Shown piece by piece: positions 17,006 to 25,269 of a stretch of DNA of 64,000 nt (its first letter is position 1; every line of letters starts with the position of its first letter). Source of the stretch: Polyangiaceae bacterium (GTDB lineage Bacteria > Myxococcota_A > Polyangia > Polyangiales > Polyangiaceae). The stretch covers positions 3,968,001-4,032,000 of the forward strand of contig JADJRH010000001.1 in assembly GCA_016712345.1 (NCBI GenBank), read 5' to 3'. The translations under genes were made by a program, and so were the position numbers. The notes below the pieces were generated by a model. The model was not told the origin of the DNA, made no database searches, and saw only the letters and a program-made list of their open reading frames with translations.

Positions 17006-19006
17006 CTACTTGGGTATGGCAATGTCTTTCAGATCTGTTCCCGCCGCGTACCCATAACTCACGAACGAATCAAATCCTGTAACGATCACACCGCAGGCTG
17101 ATGAACACACGAGCCTGTGTACACCGTCGTTTTGTGCACCGGGGGTAAGGTTTTCAGGTGCGCTCTTGAGCGGATCGATTGTGGCAAACCCGAGTTGACA
17201 TGTATAGGTAACGAAGGGTGGAGTGCTCGACTTGCGTTCTTCGTCGGTGAGGCCGTCTGTTGGGGTGATTGTACAACGTTCGGGCCCGAGGCGCGTTCCA
17301 TCGAGAAACACCGCAGCATCGGGCGCCGCGACGATGGATACAAAGTCGAAAGCGTATTTGTCAGGTGTCAAAAAAGTATAGTCGGGGCGCTGTTGCTCGG
17401 TGGGTGGAATGATCACGAGGCTCGGGTCACCTCCCGGCAACTGCCGTTTGATCCCCGCGGCTTCCTGACTGGACATAACTTGTGAAACGGTAATGGGTCT
17501 GTCGGCAACAGCCACGAAATCGCGATAAGCGGTGACCTCGTGAAATTGACCCAAATACGAGAGGGCAATCACGTCGTCGGGGGGTGGCAGCGTTGTCTTA
17601 ATGAGCGCTCCTTCACTCGTTACGGCAATAAACCGCACGTAGTCGGGCTCTTCGATAATGGCTGTATCGGCCCCGGCATTTACCACCGTTGTGGTTCGAC
17701 TCGGCGTGTGAGCAACCGCAAACTTTTTGCCCGCCGCGCGAATGGGGTCGAGCTGATCTTCTAAGTGATCGGCGCAACACCGCCGTTCTGCCAATGTTTC
17801 AAAGTGGGGAGCATCGGACGCTTCACTGCCCGAAAACACAGCCACAGGTCCGTCACTCTCAATGAGTGAGCCCGTGAAGTCGGCATTAAAGTCGTCGGTT
17901 TCAAGGTTGAGAACGTCAAACGCGCCGAGTGTGACCTGAAGAGGTTGGTTGGGTTTGGTTTCAGGAACGGGGCCGCCCGGGATCACGCGTGTCTTGGGCG
18001 TAACCCGCACCGTTGTATTCTCGCGTGTTCCGACAACTGTCAAAAATGCTCGCAACGCGATGGGCGACGTGGAGCTGAAGTTGGTGTCGGGATCGTCGGT
18101 GATAGCGATTGTTTGAGGCCAGCCTGCAACAACGTATGTGCTTTGCAACGTTGTGTCGTCGAGGGCGTACGCTTCACGCGGTTTTAAGAGCGATGCGTCG
18201 TTGGAAAAAACGCTCGCATTCTCGAGTGGGTTGAATTGATAAGCCACCACGGGAAAGTTGGTTTCAACCTTAAAGGCGCGGCGGGTAAGCGCTGTATGGG
18301 TGCCCGTATTAAAGGTGCCGTCGGCGCTGCCATCAACCTCCCGCGGGCCCAATTTGAATACCTGCAAGTTGAGCGGCGCAACAATGCTGTTGGCGATTTC
18401 TACCGGGGCGGGCACATCACCCGGTTGCCCGTCGTCTTGGAAGATGCGGACTTTTACCGGCACGTCGGGCTGCGGGTTTGAAATAACCACAGCAAACTGC
18501 TGCGCCGATGCATTGCTCGATGCGCTGATGCGCGCGTTGTCGAGATCTACAGGCCAATATTCACAGCCGACGTTGCTCTTTTGAGTGGATGCCAAGTCAC
18601 ACAACTCAATGCAACCGCCGCCGCGACAGGCAAAACCGGCGTCGTTGTCACAGGCCTCAAGCACCTCTGCAATGTTGCCTTCAGCGTCGCAACGAACCAC
18701 TTGATTGCCGTTGCAGGCTGTGCCGCTTGGAGCACATTGAGCACAACGCTCCAGCGATTCAACACAAACGAGGCCTTTTTCAAAACAGTTGGCTTTTACT
18801 GTCCAACCGGCCACTCCCCCCGATAGTTCACACACTTCGTATCCAACGGGAGTGCAGCGTTTATCTCCCGCGGTGCAAATGGGCGTGGGCGGCGGGCCGG
18901 GTTGAAACTCCCACCGTTCACCGCTGTTGAAACACCCCGCGAACAGGGCCAAGCCTGCGAGCGCCGAGGCGGATCCGCGCTGCAAAAAAAGTGTTTTTCG
19001 GTTCAT
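17006..19006 (-). CDS. IgGFc-binding-like surface lipoprotein
   Basis: The N-terminus is a hydrophobic signal ending in LFAGC, so a lipoprotein is expected. The first 150 residues carry 14 or so cysteines in EGF-like or disulfide-rich spacing. A large beta-sandwich region follows from about residue 160 to the end, with repeats of AFKVETNFPVVAYQFNPL, SSTSPIALRAFLTVVGT, a CCADHLE loop and a final GVIVTGFDSFVSYGYAAGT. This pattern is known from IgGFc-binding N-terminal-domain proteins of Myxococcota and suggests adhesion or surface interaction. Its start codon overlaps the stop of the upstream IPT protein (ATGA at 19003-19006), so the pair is translated together. Confidence 0.85.
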   Translation of the reverse strand: MNRKTLFLQRGSASALAGLALFAGCFNSGERWEFQPGPPPTPICTAGDKRCTPVGYEVCELSGGVAGWTVKANCFEKGLVCVESLERCAQCAPSGTACNGNQVVRCDAEGNIAEVLEACDNDAGFACRGGGCIELCDLASTQKSNVGCEYWPVDLDNARISASSNASAQQFAVVISNPQPDVPVKVRIFQDDGQPGDVPAPVEIANSIVAPLNLQVFKLGPREVDGSADGTFNTGTHTALTRRAFKVETNFPVVAYQFNPLENASVFSNDASLLKPREAYALDDTTLQSTYVVAGWPQTIAITDDPDTNFSSTSPIALRAFLTVVGTRENTTVRVTPKTRVIPGGPVPETKPNQPLQVTLGAFDVLNLETDDFNADFTGSLIESDGPVAVFSGSEASDAPHFETLAERRCCADHLEDQLDPIRAAGKKFAVAHTPSRTTTVVNAGADTAIIEEPDYVRFIAVTSEGALIKTTLPPPDDVIALSYLGQFHEVTAYRDFVAVADRPITVSQVMSSQEAAGIKRQLPGGDPSLVIIPPTEQQRPDYTFLTPDKYAFDFVSIVAAPDAAVFLDGTRLGPERCTITPTDGLTDEERKSSTPPFVTYTCQLGFATIDPLKSAPENLTPGAQNDGVHRLVCSSACGVIVTGFDSFVSYGYAAGTDLKDIAIPK

Positions 19007-21111
19007 GGCTCAATGTGCGCGGGAAACGTGTCCACAGCATAAGCCGCCATTCCAACGGGGCGCAAATGACGATAACGCAGTTTGGAATAGTCGAGATTGT
19101 CGTAACGTGCGCCGGTGAGAGAAATCACGACCGGTCCGGGGGGCAAAGCGCCGTTATCTGCCACGAACGACGACAGATCTGGAACCTCAATGTCGTGGTC
19201 GCCGAGGGGCGCCGCAATGAGCCAATGAATGAGCCCATTAGAACTGGTGATATCGTAAACCGACATTTGAACGGCTGTGCCGGGCCCGTATTGGGCGGAC
19301 AGATGTCTGCCATCCCACACGTCGTTGACGACCGGTGTATTGAGAATGGGAGCGCCGACAAATCCATTGACAGCAATGGGTTCTGCGGTGCTTGTAGCGA
19401 GCAGTCTGCTCACCACCGAAAGGGGTGCCGTCGCAGCTTGTCCAGTGGCAGCGCGCGCGGTCACATAAAACGTGGAACCGTAGAGTTGGGCGTCGAGCGA
19501 GGGCACGCCGACGAATGGCAATTGTCCTTCAAAGGGCAAAAGCGGTGTTTTTTGACCAAAAGGCAACAAGGCATAACCGTCGTTGCCCAGTTGAACGGAC
19601 ACAGTTGCGCGCAGCCGGTCAGGCCCTTTGGGCCCCGGGGTTGGACCATCGATGTCGAGTGTGAGCACTTGATCGAGGGTTTTGGTCATTGAGATGTACA
19701 CATTGGCCGTGAGTTCATTGGGCACAACGGGCACGCCCTTTACAACGCCCATGGCGTACGCGGTAAACTTGGGAGGATAAACGGTTCTGTCTTCAATACC
19801 CGCGTAGGCGTAAAGAGTGCGATTACCCGCCGCGATGGGAACTCCAAATTCATACCCAACGCCGCCGGGCGACTCTTCGGTGACTCTGAACGACTCGGCA
19901 GGCAGTTGGAACAAGCCTGTTGGGTCGGTGTTGGCCGAAAATACGTACGCCGCGGCCACTTCATTGGCGCCGATGGCACTGGGAACATTTGTCCAAGGTG
20001 CCTTTTTAAACTCCACCCCTCCTTCCCAAACCAACTCACCGGTAACGTATCCCTGATAAGCCCCTTTGCCACCCACGGGCGGCGGATCACCCTGCGATGC
20101 GCACGCCGGAGTTAACACCGGATCTAAATACACAGTCATGGTGTCTACCGGGATGTTGACGAAGGTTGTAGGGCTGTGGCACTCGGCAGTCACAGTGACA
20201 GTTTGGGGGGCCACCACACTCGGGTCGTCAAACAGAATAACCCCTGTTTCGTCGGAGTAACTGATGAGAGCCGTGTTGACATCGGTACCGACAATAGCAA
20301 TGGCGCCGGGAATGGCTTCACCTGTGTAGTTGTCAAACGCCAATACTTTGAGTTTGCCTGCGAGCGGTGAGCCGTCCAAACCGCCTTTAAACCCGTTGTC
20401 GCTGTCTTCGTAAGTGTACCCATCAAGAACAATAATGGGATCACTGTCGCCCGTTTTTACCGACAGTGTTTTTGCGCCCGGTGTGCCGCCCGGTACCGTA
20501 CAAGACACGGTTGTTTCAGACTGAACAACAACGTGGGCACATAGCTTGTTGTCGATCCTGACAATGGTTGTGTCGTCAAACTTGGTGTCTTGTCCAACAA
20601 TTTGAATTTTGGTTCCGCCGCTTGTGGGGCCTTCAGCCGGAACAGCATAAATGCCGTCATACACATATCCGGCCGGCAAAACCCGTCGAGTGGAGTCATC
20701 ACTCCCGTTTTGAGTGGCTACCTCGACAGGGCCGGTTTTGCCGGGCGGCGCAGTTACCTGAACCCGAGTTTCATCGACCAGCACAAGGCTCGACGGGTCG
20801 ACTTCAACATCACCGAACCAGACTCGCACGTCGGCGCCGAATCCTTTGCCGCGCACGAGCACACGCCCGCCGCCTAAAAATGGGCCGTGCGACGGTTCAC
20901 AGCCGATGGTGGCGTGCGGGTCATCGTTTCCAACATCAAACGTGCTGCTTTGGCCGCCTCCTTGTCCTGGATCGAATGTTGTGGAGCCCCCGCCTCCCAC
21001 TTCATCGGTTTCACGACGGATCCCTGTGGGCGACGACGCGATACACGCGATCGGCACAAGCCCCGTGACAACTGCGCCCAAAAGCCCCAAGCGCACAATT
21101 CGGCCAAGCAT
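19003..21111 (-). CDS. IPT/TIG-domain surface lipoprotein
   Basis: The protein begins with a signal peptide that ends VPIAC. Residues 70-230 contain two IPT/TIG-type immunoglobulin-like domains (GGGRVLVRGKGFG and GGTKIQIVGQDT with paired PPGKTGPVEVATQN, PGGTPGAKTLSV). The next part is beta-rich and ends in a membrane-proximal region without clear homology (VYDITSSNGLIHWLIAAPLG). It would be exposed on the cell surface. It is translationally coupled to the IgGFc-like protein by a 4-bp overlap, which suggests that the two form one complex. Confidence 0.85.
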   Translation of the reverse strand: MLGRIVRLGLLGAVVTGLVPIACIASSPTGIRRETDEVGGGGSTTFDPGQGGGQSSTFDVGNDDPHATIGCEPSHGPFLGGGRVLVRGKGFGADVRVWFGDVEVDPSSLVLVDETRVQVTAPPGKTGPVEVATQNGSDDSTRRVLPAGYVYDGIYAVPAEGPTSGGTKIQIVGQDTKFDDTTIVRIDNKLCAHVVVQSETTVSCTVPGGTPGAKTLSVKTGDSDPIIVLDGYTYEDSDNGFKGGLDGSPLAGKLKVLAFDNYTGEAIPGAIAIVGTDVNTALISYSDETGVILFDDPSVVAPQTVTVTAECHSPTTFVNIPVDTMTVYLDPVLTPACASQGDPPPVGGKGAYQGYVTGELVWEGGVEFKKAPWTNVPSAIGANEVAAAYVFSANTDPTGLFQLPAESFRVTEESPGGVGYEFGVPIAAGNRTLYAYAGIEDRTVYPPKFTAYAMGVVKGVPVVPNELTANVYISMTKTLDQVLTLDIDGPTPGPKGPDRLRATVSVQLGNDGYALLPFGQKTPLLPFEGQLPFVGVPSLDAQLYGSTFYVTARAATGQAATAPLSVVSRLLATSTAEPIAVNGFVGAPILNTPVVNDVWDGRHLSAQYGPGTAVQMSVYDITSSNGLIHWLIAAPLGDHDIEVPDLSSFVADNGALPPGPVVISLTGARYDNLDYSKLRYRHLRPVGMAAYAVDTFPAHIEP

Positions 21112-21386
21112 GGTCGCCGATCATAGCGTGGAATCAGCCCCAGTCAGCCCCAAAATACCCAAAGAGTTTGTGTACGCAACTCAGCCCGAATTGGGCGCTC
21201 CTGCGGGGGCCTGCGCCTGGGGAGGACCGGGCACCGGAGCGGGGCCACTTGCGGCGGGACTTCCTTCGGCATCGGGGGGCGGCGGCAATTCGTTCAAGTC
21301 GGTGCCGGGCCCCACTTGATAAATCTCAAACGTTGCGGGGTACACATCGGTTGTGACTTCGGTTCGCGCGGAGCCGTTGGCAAACT

Positions 21387-22649
21387 TTAGGAGCCGCGTT
21401 TTTTAATGGTGTGGCCTGTGATGCCCTTTTGCTTGAGAACAAACTTGCCAGCCGGCAACCACGACGCTTCTTCGATCTTTCGCTTGAATTTTGCCGAAGC
21501 CACCGTGTCGGTTGCCAGATCCACATTCACCGGCTTCTCCGAGCCGAGGAGTGAAAACCGGAGTGTACCCTTGTCGATCACAGCGTGCACGATCACGGGG
21601 AAGCTGTAGGGGTTTTTGAGTTTCAAATCGGTTGTTGGGTACACAACAGTCGCGTCGAGGCCCATGCGAATGTAGCCGCTCGGCCGCGAGTGCGGACTGC
21701 GTTCAACGATCTCAAGGCCGCCGAAAAAGGCCGCTGCGTGCAGCGTTCCGGCGACTTGGCAGGTGCCGCCGCCGATGCCTTCGCGCATTTCACCCTTGTA
21801 GATTTCGGGCGCGGGGAAAAACCCGTTGTCTGTGGATCGCGGACCAACATGCGCGTTGAAACTCACCACTTCACCCGGCATGAGCACCACGCCGTCCATT
21901 TGCGAAGCCGCGCGTTGAATGTTGCCCGCTCGATTTTGCTGACCGCCCACATAACCAAACTTGGTTTCAAAGTGCGAGATCTCGTGGGTGATATCGATTG
22001 ACTTCACCACGTCTGCCGATGCGCGCGGTTCGATGGAGAACGTGGGCAGCTCCAGGGTGATGTCGCCGTTTGGTTGCGCCAGAAGAGCGCGATCCAAAGC
22101 GTTGAGCGCTGCGTACACATCAATGAATTTGCCGGGCGCGTGCGCGGTTGTGGATCGGTCGCCGAAAACCAGCCGCGCATCGACCGGCGGCAAGTCGTTT
22201 TCTTCTTTGAAACGCGCCAAAAGGTCGGCGAGCTTCTCGGCCTCAATGCTCACGGGAACGCGCAGATTCACCTCACCTGAGCGCGCATCCATCGACTCTA
22301 GAATGCGCGAGAGCAAATCTCCGTCGCGCCCGATGGCCTCAAGTTGGTGCGCAAGAGCAGACGTGTGTACGCGCGCGCCGAGATCGGTGAGCGATGTTGT
22401 GATCGCGGGCTTTCCGGCAAACTGAAACGTGACTTTTCGATCGACGGCACGCGTTGCTCGGTGCTCGGCAACGGCGTCGGGAGTTTGCTGTGGAAGGACC
22501 GTCTCGCCGCCCACGATCACGCCGTGGGCCACATATCCCTCTGCCGGCAAAATGGCTTTTGTGGCTGCAAATGCTCCCGCTGCTATCGCGCACACGAAGG
22601 TGAACGCGAGGGCAATTCGAGGGGCGGTTGGGCGACCAAACTCAATCAT
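21387..22649 (-). CDS. VanW-family envelope protein, C-terminus frameshifted
   Basis: An N-terminal membrane segment is followed by a peptidoglycan-binding-4-like domain (residues 60-210) and then the VanW domain with NIQRAASQMDGVVLMPGEVVSFNAHVG, GGGTCQVAGTLHAAAF and the following DLKLKNPYSFPV. The role of VanW is not known, but it acts outside the membrane. The stop at 21387 comes after HTIKKRGS. Directly beyond, another frame reads KFANGSARTEVTTDVYPATF and a Pro-rich tail, ending with a TGA at 21181-21183. The shift lies in the run of six T at 21399-21404. Adding one base restores about 70 residues that fit the family C-terminus. Therefore the annotated end is probably artificial or a mutation. 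Confidence 0.88.
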   Translation of the reverse strand: MIEFGRPTAPRIALAFTFVCAIAAGAFAATKAILPAEGYVAHGVIVGGETVLPQQTPDAVAEHRATRAVDRKVTFQFAGKPAITTSLTDLGARVHTSALAHQLEAIGRDGDLLSRILESMDARSGEVNLRVPVSIEAEKLADLLARFKEENDLPPVDARLVFGDRSTTAHAPGKFIDVYAALNALDRALLAQPNGDITLELPTFSIEPRASADVVKSIDITHEISHFETKFGYVGGQQNRAGNIQRAASQMDGVVLMPGEVVSFNAHVGPRSTDNGFFPAPEIYKGEMREGIGGGTCQVAGTLHAAAFFGGLEIVERSPHSRPSGYIRMGLDATVVYPTTDLKLKNPYSFPVIVHAVIDKGTLRFSLLGSEKPVNVDLATDTVASAKFKRKIEEASWLPAGKFVLKQKGITGHTIKKRGS

Positions 22650-22812
22650 CGAAGATCAAAACGCTCGATTGGCGATGTTACATCCTTGCTCGCTTGGATC
22701 GCTAGGATTCGGCTTCGCGCGCTCCCATGAACATCCACAAAGGGTCTCAAGAAAAATTGAAAACGTGTGATCGATAGGCACGCGTGCTGCAACAGATCCC
22801 TTTTGAAACGCC

Positions 22813-23136
22813 ATGAAATCGAACATCGGTCGAGTTTTCGTTTGCTGCTCCTTTTTTGCCATTGCGTTTGCGGCCGCCGGCTGTGAACCACAAAAGCCGG
22901 CCGCTTCTGCGGTGGCAAAGCCTCGCGAAAGCGAGGGCGTTACACGCCAATCAGCCATTTTGGAGGCTCAACGCGACGCCGCGTTTCGACATGCGGAGTT
23001 GCAGGTCGCCCGAGTGGACGCTCGGAGGCAGGGCGGCTTCTGGGTCGTCGAGCTGACGTCGCATTCCGGGTCTGGCCTCCGCTACACGATTTCGGCTCAA
23101 GACGGCTCAATTCGCGAGCGAAACCTGTTTCAGTGA
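22813..23136 (+). CDS. Small lipoprotein with PepSY-like C-terminus
   Basis: The ATG at 22813 is followed by a signal peptide with a lipobox (AAAGC at residues 20-24). The mature part has about 83 residues. Its last 50 residues (ARVDARRQGGFWVVELTSHSGSGLRYTISAQDG) resemble the beta-strand/turn pattern of PepSY-like domains. A peptidase-inhibitory role is sometimes proposed for that family. I regard the assignment as weak. It is divergent from the VanW gene and ends 15 bp before the operator at 23152. Confidence 0.7.
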   Translation: MKSNIGRVFVCCSFFAIAFAAAGCEPQKPAASAVAKPRESEGVTRQSAILEAQRDAAFRHAELQVARVDARRQGGFWVVELTSHSGSGLRYTISAQDGSIRERNLFQ

Positions 23137-23151
23137 CAAACTAAAAAGCGT

Positions 23152-23178
23152 AAAGTGACAAGTGTCGCTTGACACTTT
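23152..23178 (+). promoter_or_regulatory. 27-bp palindrome, candidate operator
   Basis: The sequence is nearly symmetrical: each arm contains AAAGTG(A/T)CAAG, with mismatches only at two positions per arm and at the centre. It lies at the start of the ferredoxin-reductase operon, which also encodes a MerR-family regulator, so self-regulation is an obvious proposal. Confidence 0.7.
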
Positions 23179-24433
23179 TCGCGGGCTGAGTATTCTGCTG
23201 CTCGTGTTGAGCCGAACTCTCGCCCCGGGATCGCGCCCGAGCTTTTCAAAAACCCTTCAAACGCTGCGGCGCGACGTCACAACAGTTGCCCGCGACCTCT
23301 TTGGAACACCGCTTCCGCCGGCCTTTTCGCGTGAACCTCTGGCCCGGCATTTGTTGTCACAACCGCTTCAACGGGGGCTGACACCCAAGTCGCTTGTGGT
23401 GGAGTCCGTTGTTCACGAAGCAACCGATGTTGTTTCGCTTCACCTTGTGGATCCGTCGGGCGCCGCCGTCACATTTGAACCGGGTCAGTTTTTTACGGTG
23501 CTCACCACAATGGCGAACGGTGAAGTACTGAAGAGGGCTTATTCGCTCTCCATGCCTCCACGGGACGGCGAGAGTGCCAGTCGAGCGCGTATCACAGTGA
23601 AACGCGTGGCCGACGGCAAAGTCTCCAATCACATTCACAATCAACTTGAGTCGGGCCAAACGCTCACGGTGCTTGGGCCCTCGGGCAACTTTGGTGTTTC
23701 GGCGGAAGAAGCCGCAGACAAACATCTATTGCTCATTGCGGGTGGCAGTGGAATTACCCCGATTCGCAGCATTGTTGAAGCGCGCCTCCGGGACAGCAAC
23801 GCAACTGCCACTCTGATCTTTGGCAATCGGAGCGAAGATCATATTGTGTTTCGCAATGAGTTAGACTCAATTGCGCGTGAATTTCAGGGACGATTCGCCA
23901 TTAAGCACCTGCTTGAATCTGCGCCTTTAGGGTGGAACGGCGGAGTGGGCAGACTTGATGTTTCAACGGCCGAGAGAGAAATTGCAGCGGCAATAAACTC
24001 AAGCCTTGCCGCCGGCAGAAACACCCTTGTTCTCTCGTGCGGTCCCGCCAAAATGATGGAGAATGTGCGCGAGGCTTTGGCTCGTTTGAACTTTGATTCA
24101 AGCGGGCTTCGCGAAGAACTTTTTTCATCACCTGAAGATCGAAAAGAAACAGTCAAGACAACCCCTCAGCCTGTCACATTTCTCGTGCGCGGTCGCACAA
24201 TTGATGCGGTTACAGGTGCCGGTCAAACAGTGCTTGAAGCCGGACTTGCTGCGGGCGCGAACATGTCTTTTTCGTGCACAATGGGGGGCTGTGGCCGGTG
24301 CAAAGTCAAACTTAAAAAAGGGCAGGTAACGGCTGAAGAGCCCAATTGCCTGACCGAGTCTGAACGTTCTCAGGGGTATGTGCTCGCATGTGTTTCGCGA
24401 GCGAAAGAGCCTTTGGTTGTGGAGGTTTTGTGA
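23162..24433 (+). CDS. Flavin/ferredoxin-type electron-transfer reductase
   Basis: The protein combines a ferredoxin-NADP-reductase-like flavin domain (RAYSLSMPP for FAD; GGSGITPIRSI for the nucleotide) with a C-terminal plant-type 2Fe-2S ferredoxin domain (SCTMGGCGRC, then a Cys in YVLACVSRA). It would pass electrons from NAD(P)H through FAD and the iron-sulfur cluster to a partner. The N-terminal 60 residues are a helical extension of unknown use. The partner is probably the diiron protein two genes downstream. The GTG at 23162 is the longest start; if the promoter at 23169-23196 is real, the start would be 23204. Its stop overlaps the ATG of the MerR gene. Confidence 0.88.
   Translation: MSLDTFRGLSILLLVLSRTLAPGSRPSFSKTLQTLRRDVTTVARDLFGTPLPPAFSREPLARHLLSQPLQRGLTPKSLVVESVVHEATDVVSLHLVDPSGAAVTFEPGQFFTVLTTMANGEVLKRAYSLSMPPRDGESASRARITVKRVADGKVSNHIHNQLESGQTLTVLGPSGNFGVSAEEAADKHLLLIAGGSGITPIRSIVEARLRDSNATATLIFGNRSEDHIVFRNELDSIAREFQGRFAIKHLLESAPLGWNGGVGRLDVSTAEREIAAAINSSLAAGRNTLVLSCGPAKMMENVREALARLNFDSSGLREELFSSPEDRKETVKTTPQPVTFLVRGRTIDAVTGAGQTVLEAGLAAGANMSFSCTMGGCGRCKVKLKKGQVTAEEPNCLTESERSQGYVLACVSRAKEPLVVEVL
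23169..23196 (+). promoter_or_regulatory. Candidate sigma70 promoter overlapping the operator
   Basis: A perfect -35 box TTGACA at 23169-23174 lies inside the right arm of the palindrome. With a 16-bp spacer it is followed by TATTCT at 23191-23196 (two mismatches to TATAAT). Transcription would start near 23203. The GTG at 23204 in the same frame would then be a leaderless start. Confidence 0.5.
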
Positions 24434-25218
24434 TGGAGCCGATCGCAACTTCAACCTATGAAATCTCACGGGTAGACTCGCCGCCCGACTCGGCGGTGCC
24501 CGGTGATCACCATTATAAAATGAAAGACCTGTGCGAGAAAGCCGGTGTTTCAAGGCAACTCGTGCACTTTTATATTCAACAGGGCCTTTTGCCTGAGGGG
24601 AAAAAAACAGGCAAAAACATGGCCTATTACAGTGAAAAACACCTCGAACGATTGCTTCTTGTTCGCAGACTTCAGCATGAGCAGTTTCTACCGCTGAAGG
24701 CAATTGCAGCGTTGCTCGAAGAGCGGGATGAAGCGTTTTCTCCCGCGCAGCAAAAACACATGCGTGAAGTGCGCGCCGCCATGCCAGAAACACTGGCAGG
24801 GTCTAAAGGGCCGCGCGAAACGGTAAACGGTTTTGCGTACGCTGACAAAGTGGGCCTTCCGCGCGAAGACCTGAAAGAGCTTGTGGACGTGGGGTTAATT
24901 GCCGCCGTGTCCGGTGAAAATGGCTCAAAAGACGCCCTATTTATTGCCAAAGATGATGTTTGGCGCCTGGAGCTTTATGCCGAACTGAGGCGCTCGGGGT
25001 TTACGAGCGAACGGGGGTTTTCAATGCGCGACGTGGCCATGTTTGATGAAACAATGGAGGCGCTCGTCATGCGGGAAGCGCGTTTAATTGCCATGCGAGC
25101 GGGTGAACTTTCGCCGGGTGATTTGGCCGATCTTCTCACACGAGCCATGCCCGTCATTGGCAGTTTGCTTGCAAGACTCCACTCGGAAAAGGCCAAACAT
25201 CTGCTCGCGTCGCTTTAG
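24433..25218 (+). CDS. MerR-family transcriptional regulator
   Basis: A MerR-type winged helix-turn-helix lies near residues 25-95 (YKMKDLCEKAGVSRQLVHFYIQQGLLP, then a basic segment). The C-terminal 170 residues form a helical effector or dimerisation region without the Cys motif of metal-sensing MerR proteins, so it probably binds a small organic ligand or fatty acid-like compound. The ATG at 24433 overlaps the preceding stop (TGATG). Position inside an operon that begins with a large palindrome suggests autoregulation. Confidence 0.88.
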   Translation: MEPIATSTYEISRVDSPPDSAVPGDHHYKMKDLCEKAGVSRQLVHFYIQQGLLPEGKKTGKNMAYYSEKHLERLLLVRRLQHEQFLPLKAIAALLEERDEAFSPAQQKHMREVRAAMPETLAGSKGPRETVNGFAYADKVGLPREDLKELVDVGLIAAVSGENGSKDALFIAKDDVWRLELYAELRRSGFTSERGFSMRDVAMFDETMEALVMREARLIAMRAGELSPGDLADLLTRAMPVIGSLLARLHSEKAKHLLASL

Positions 25219-25269
25219 TTGGGTTTACATTACAGATAGCCACTTTGAACAAAAGAAAAGGTTGGAACT

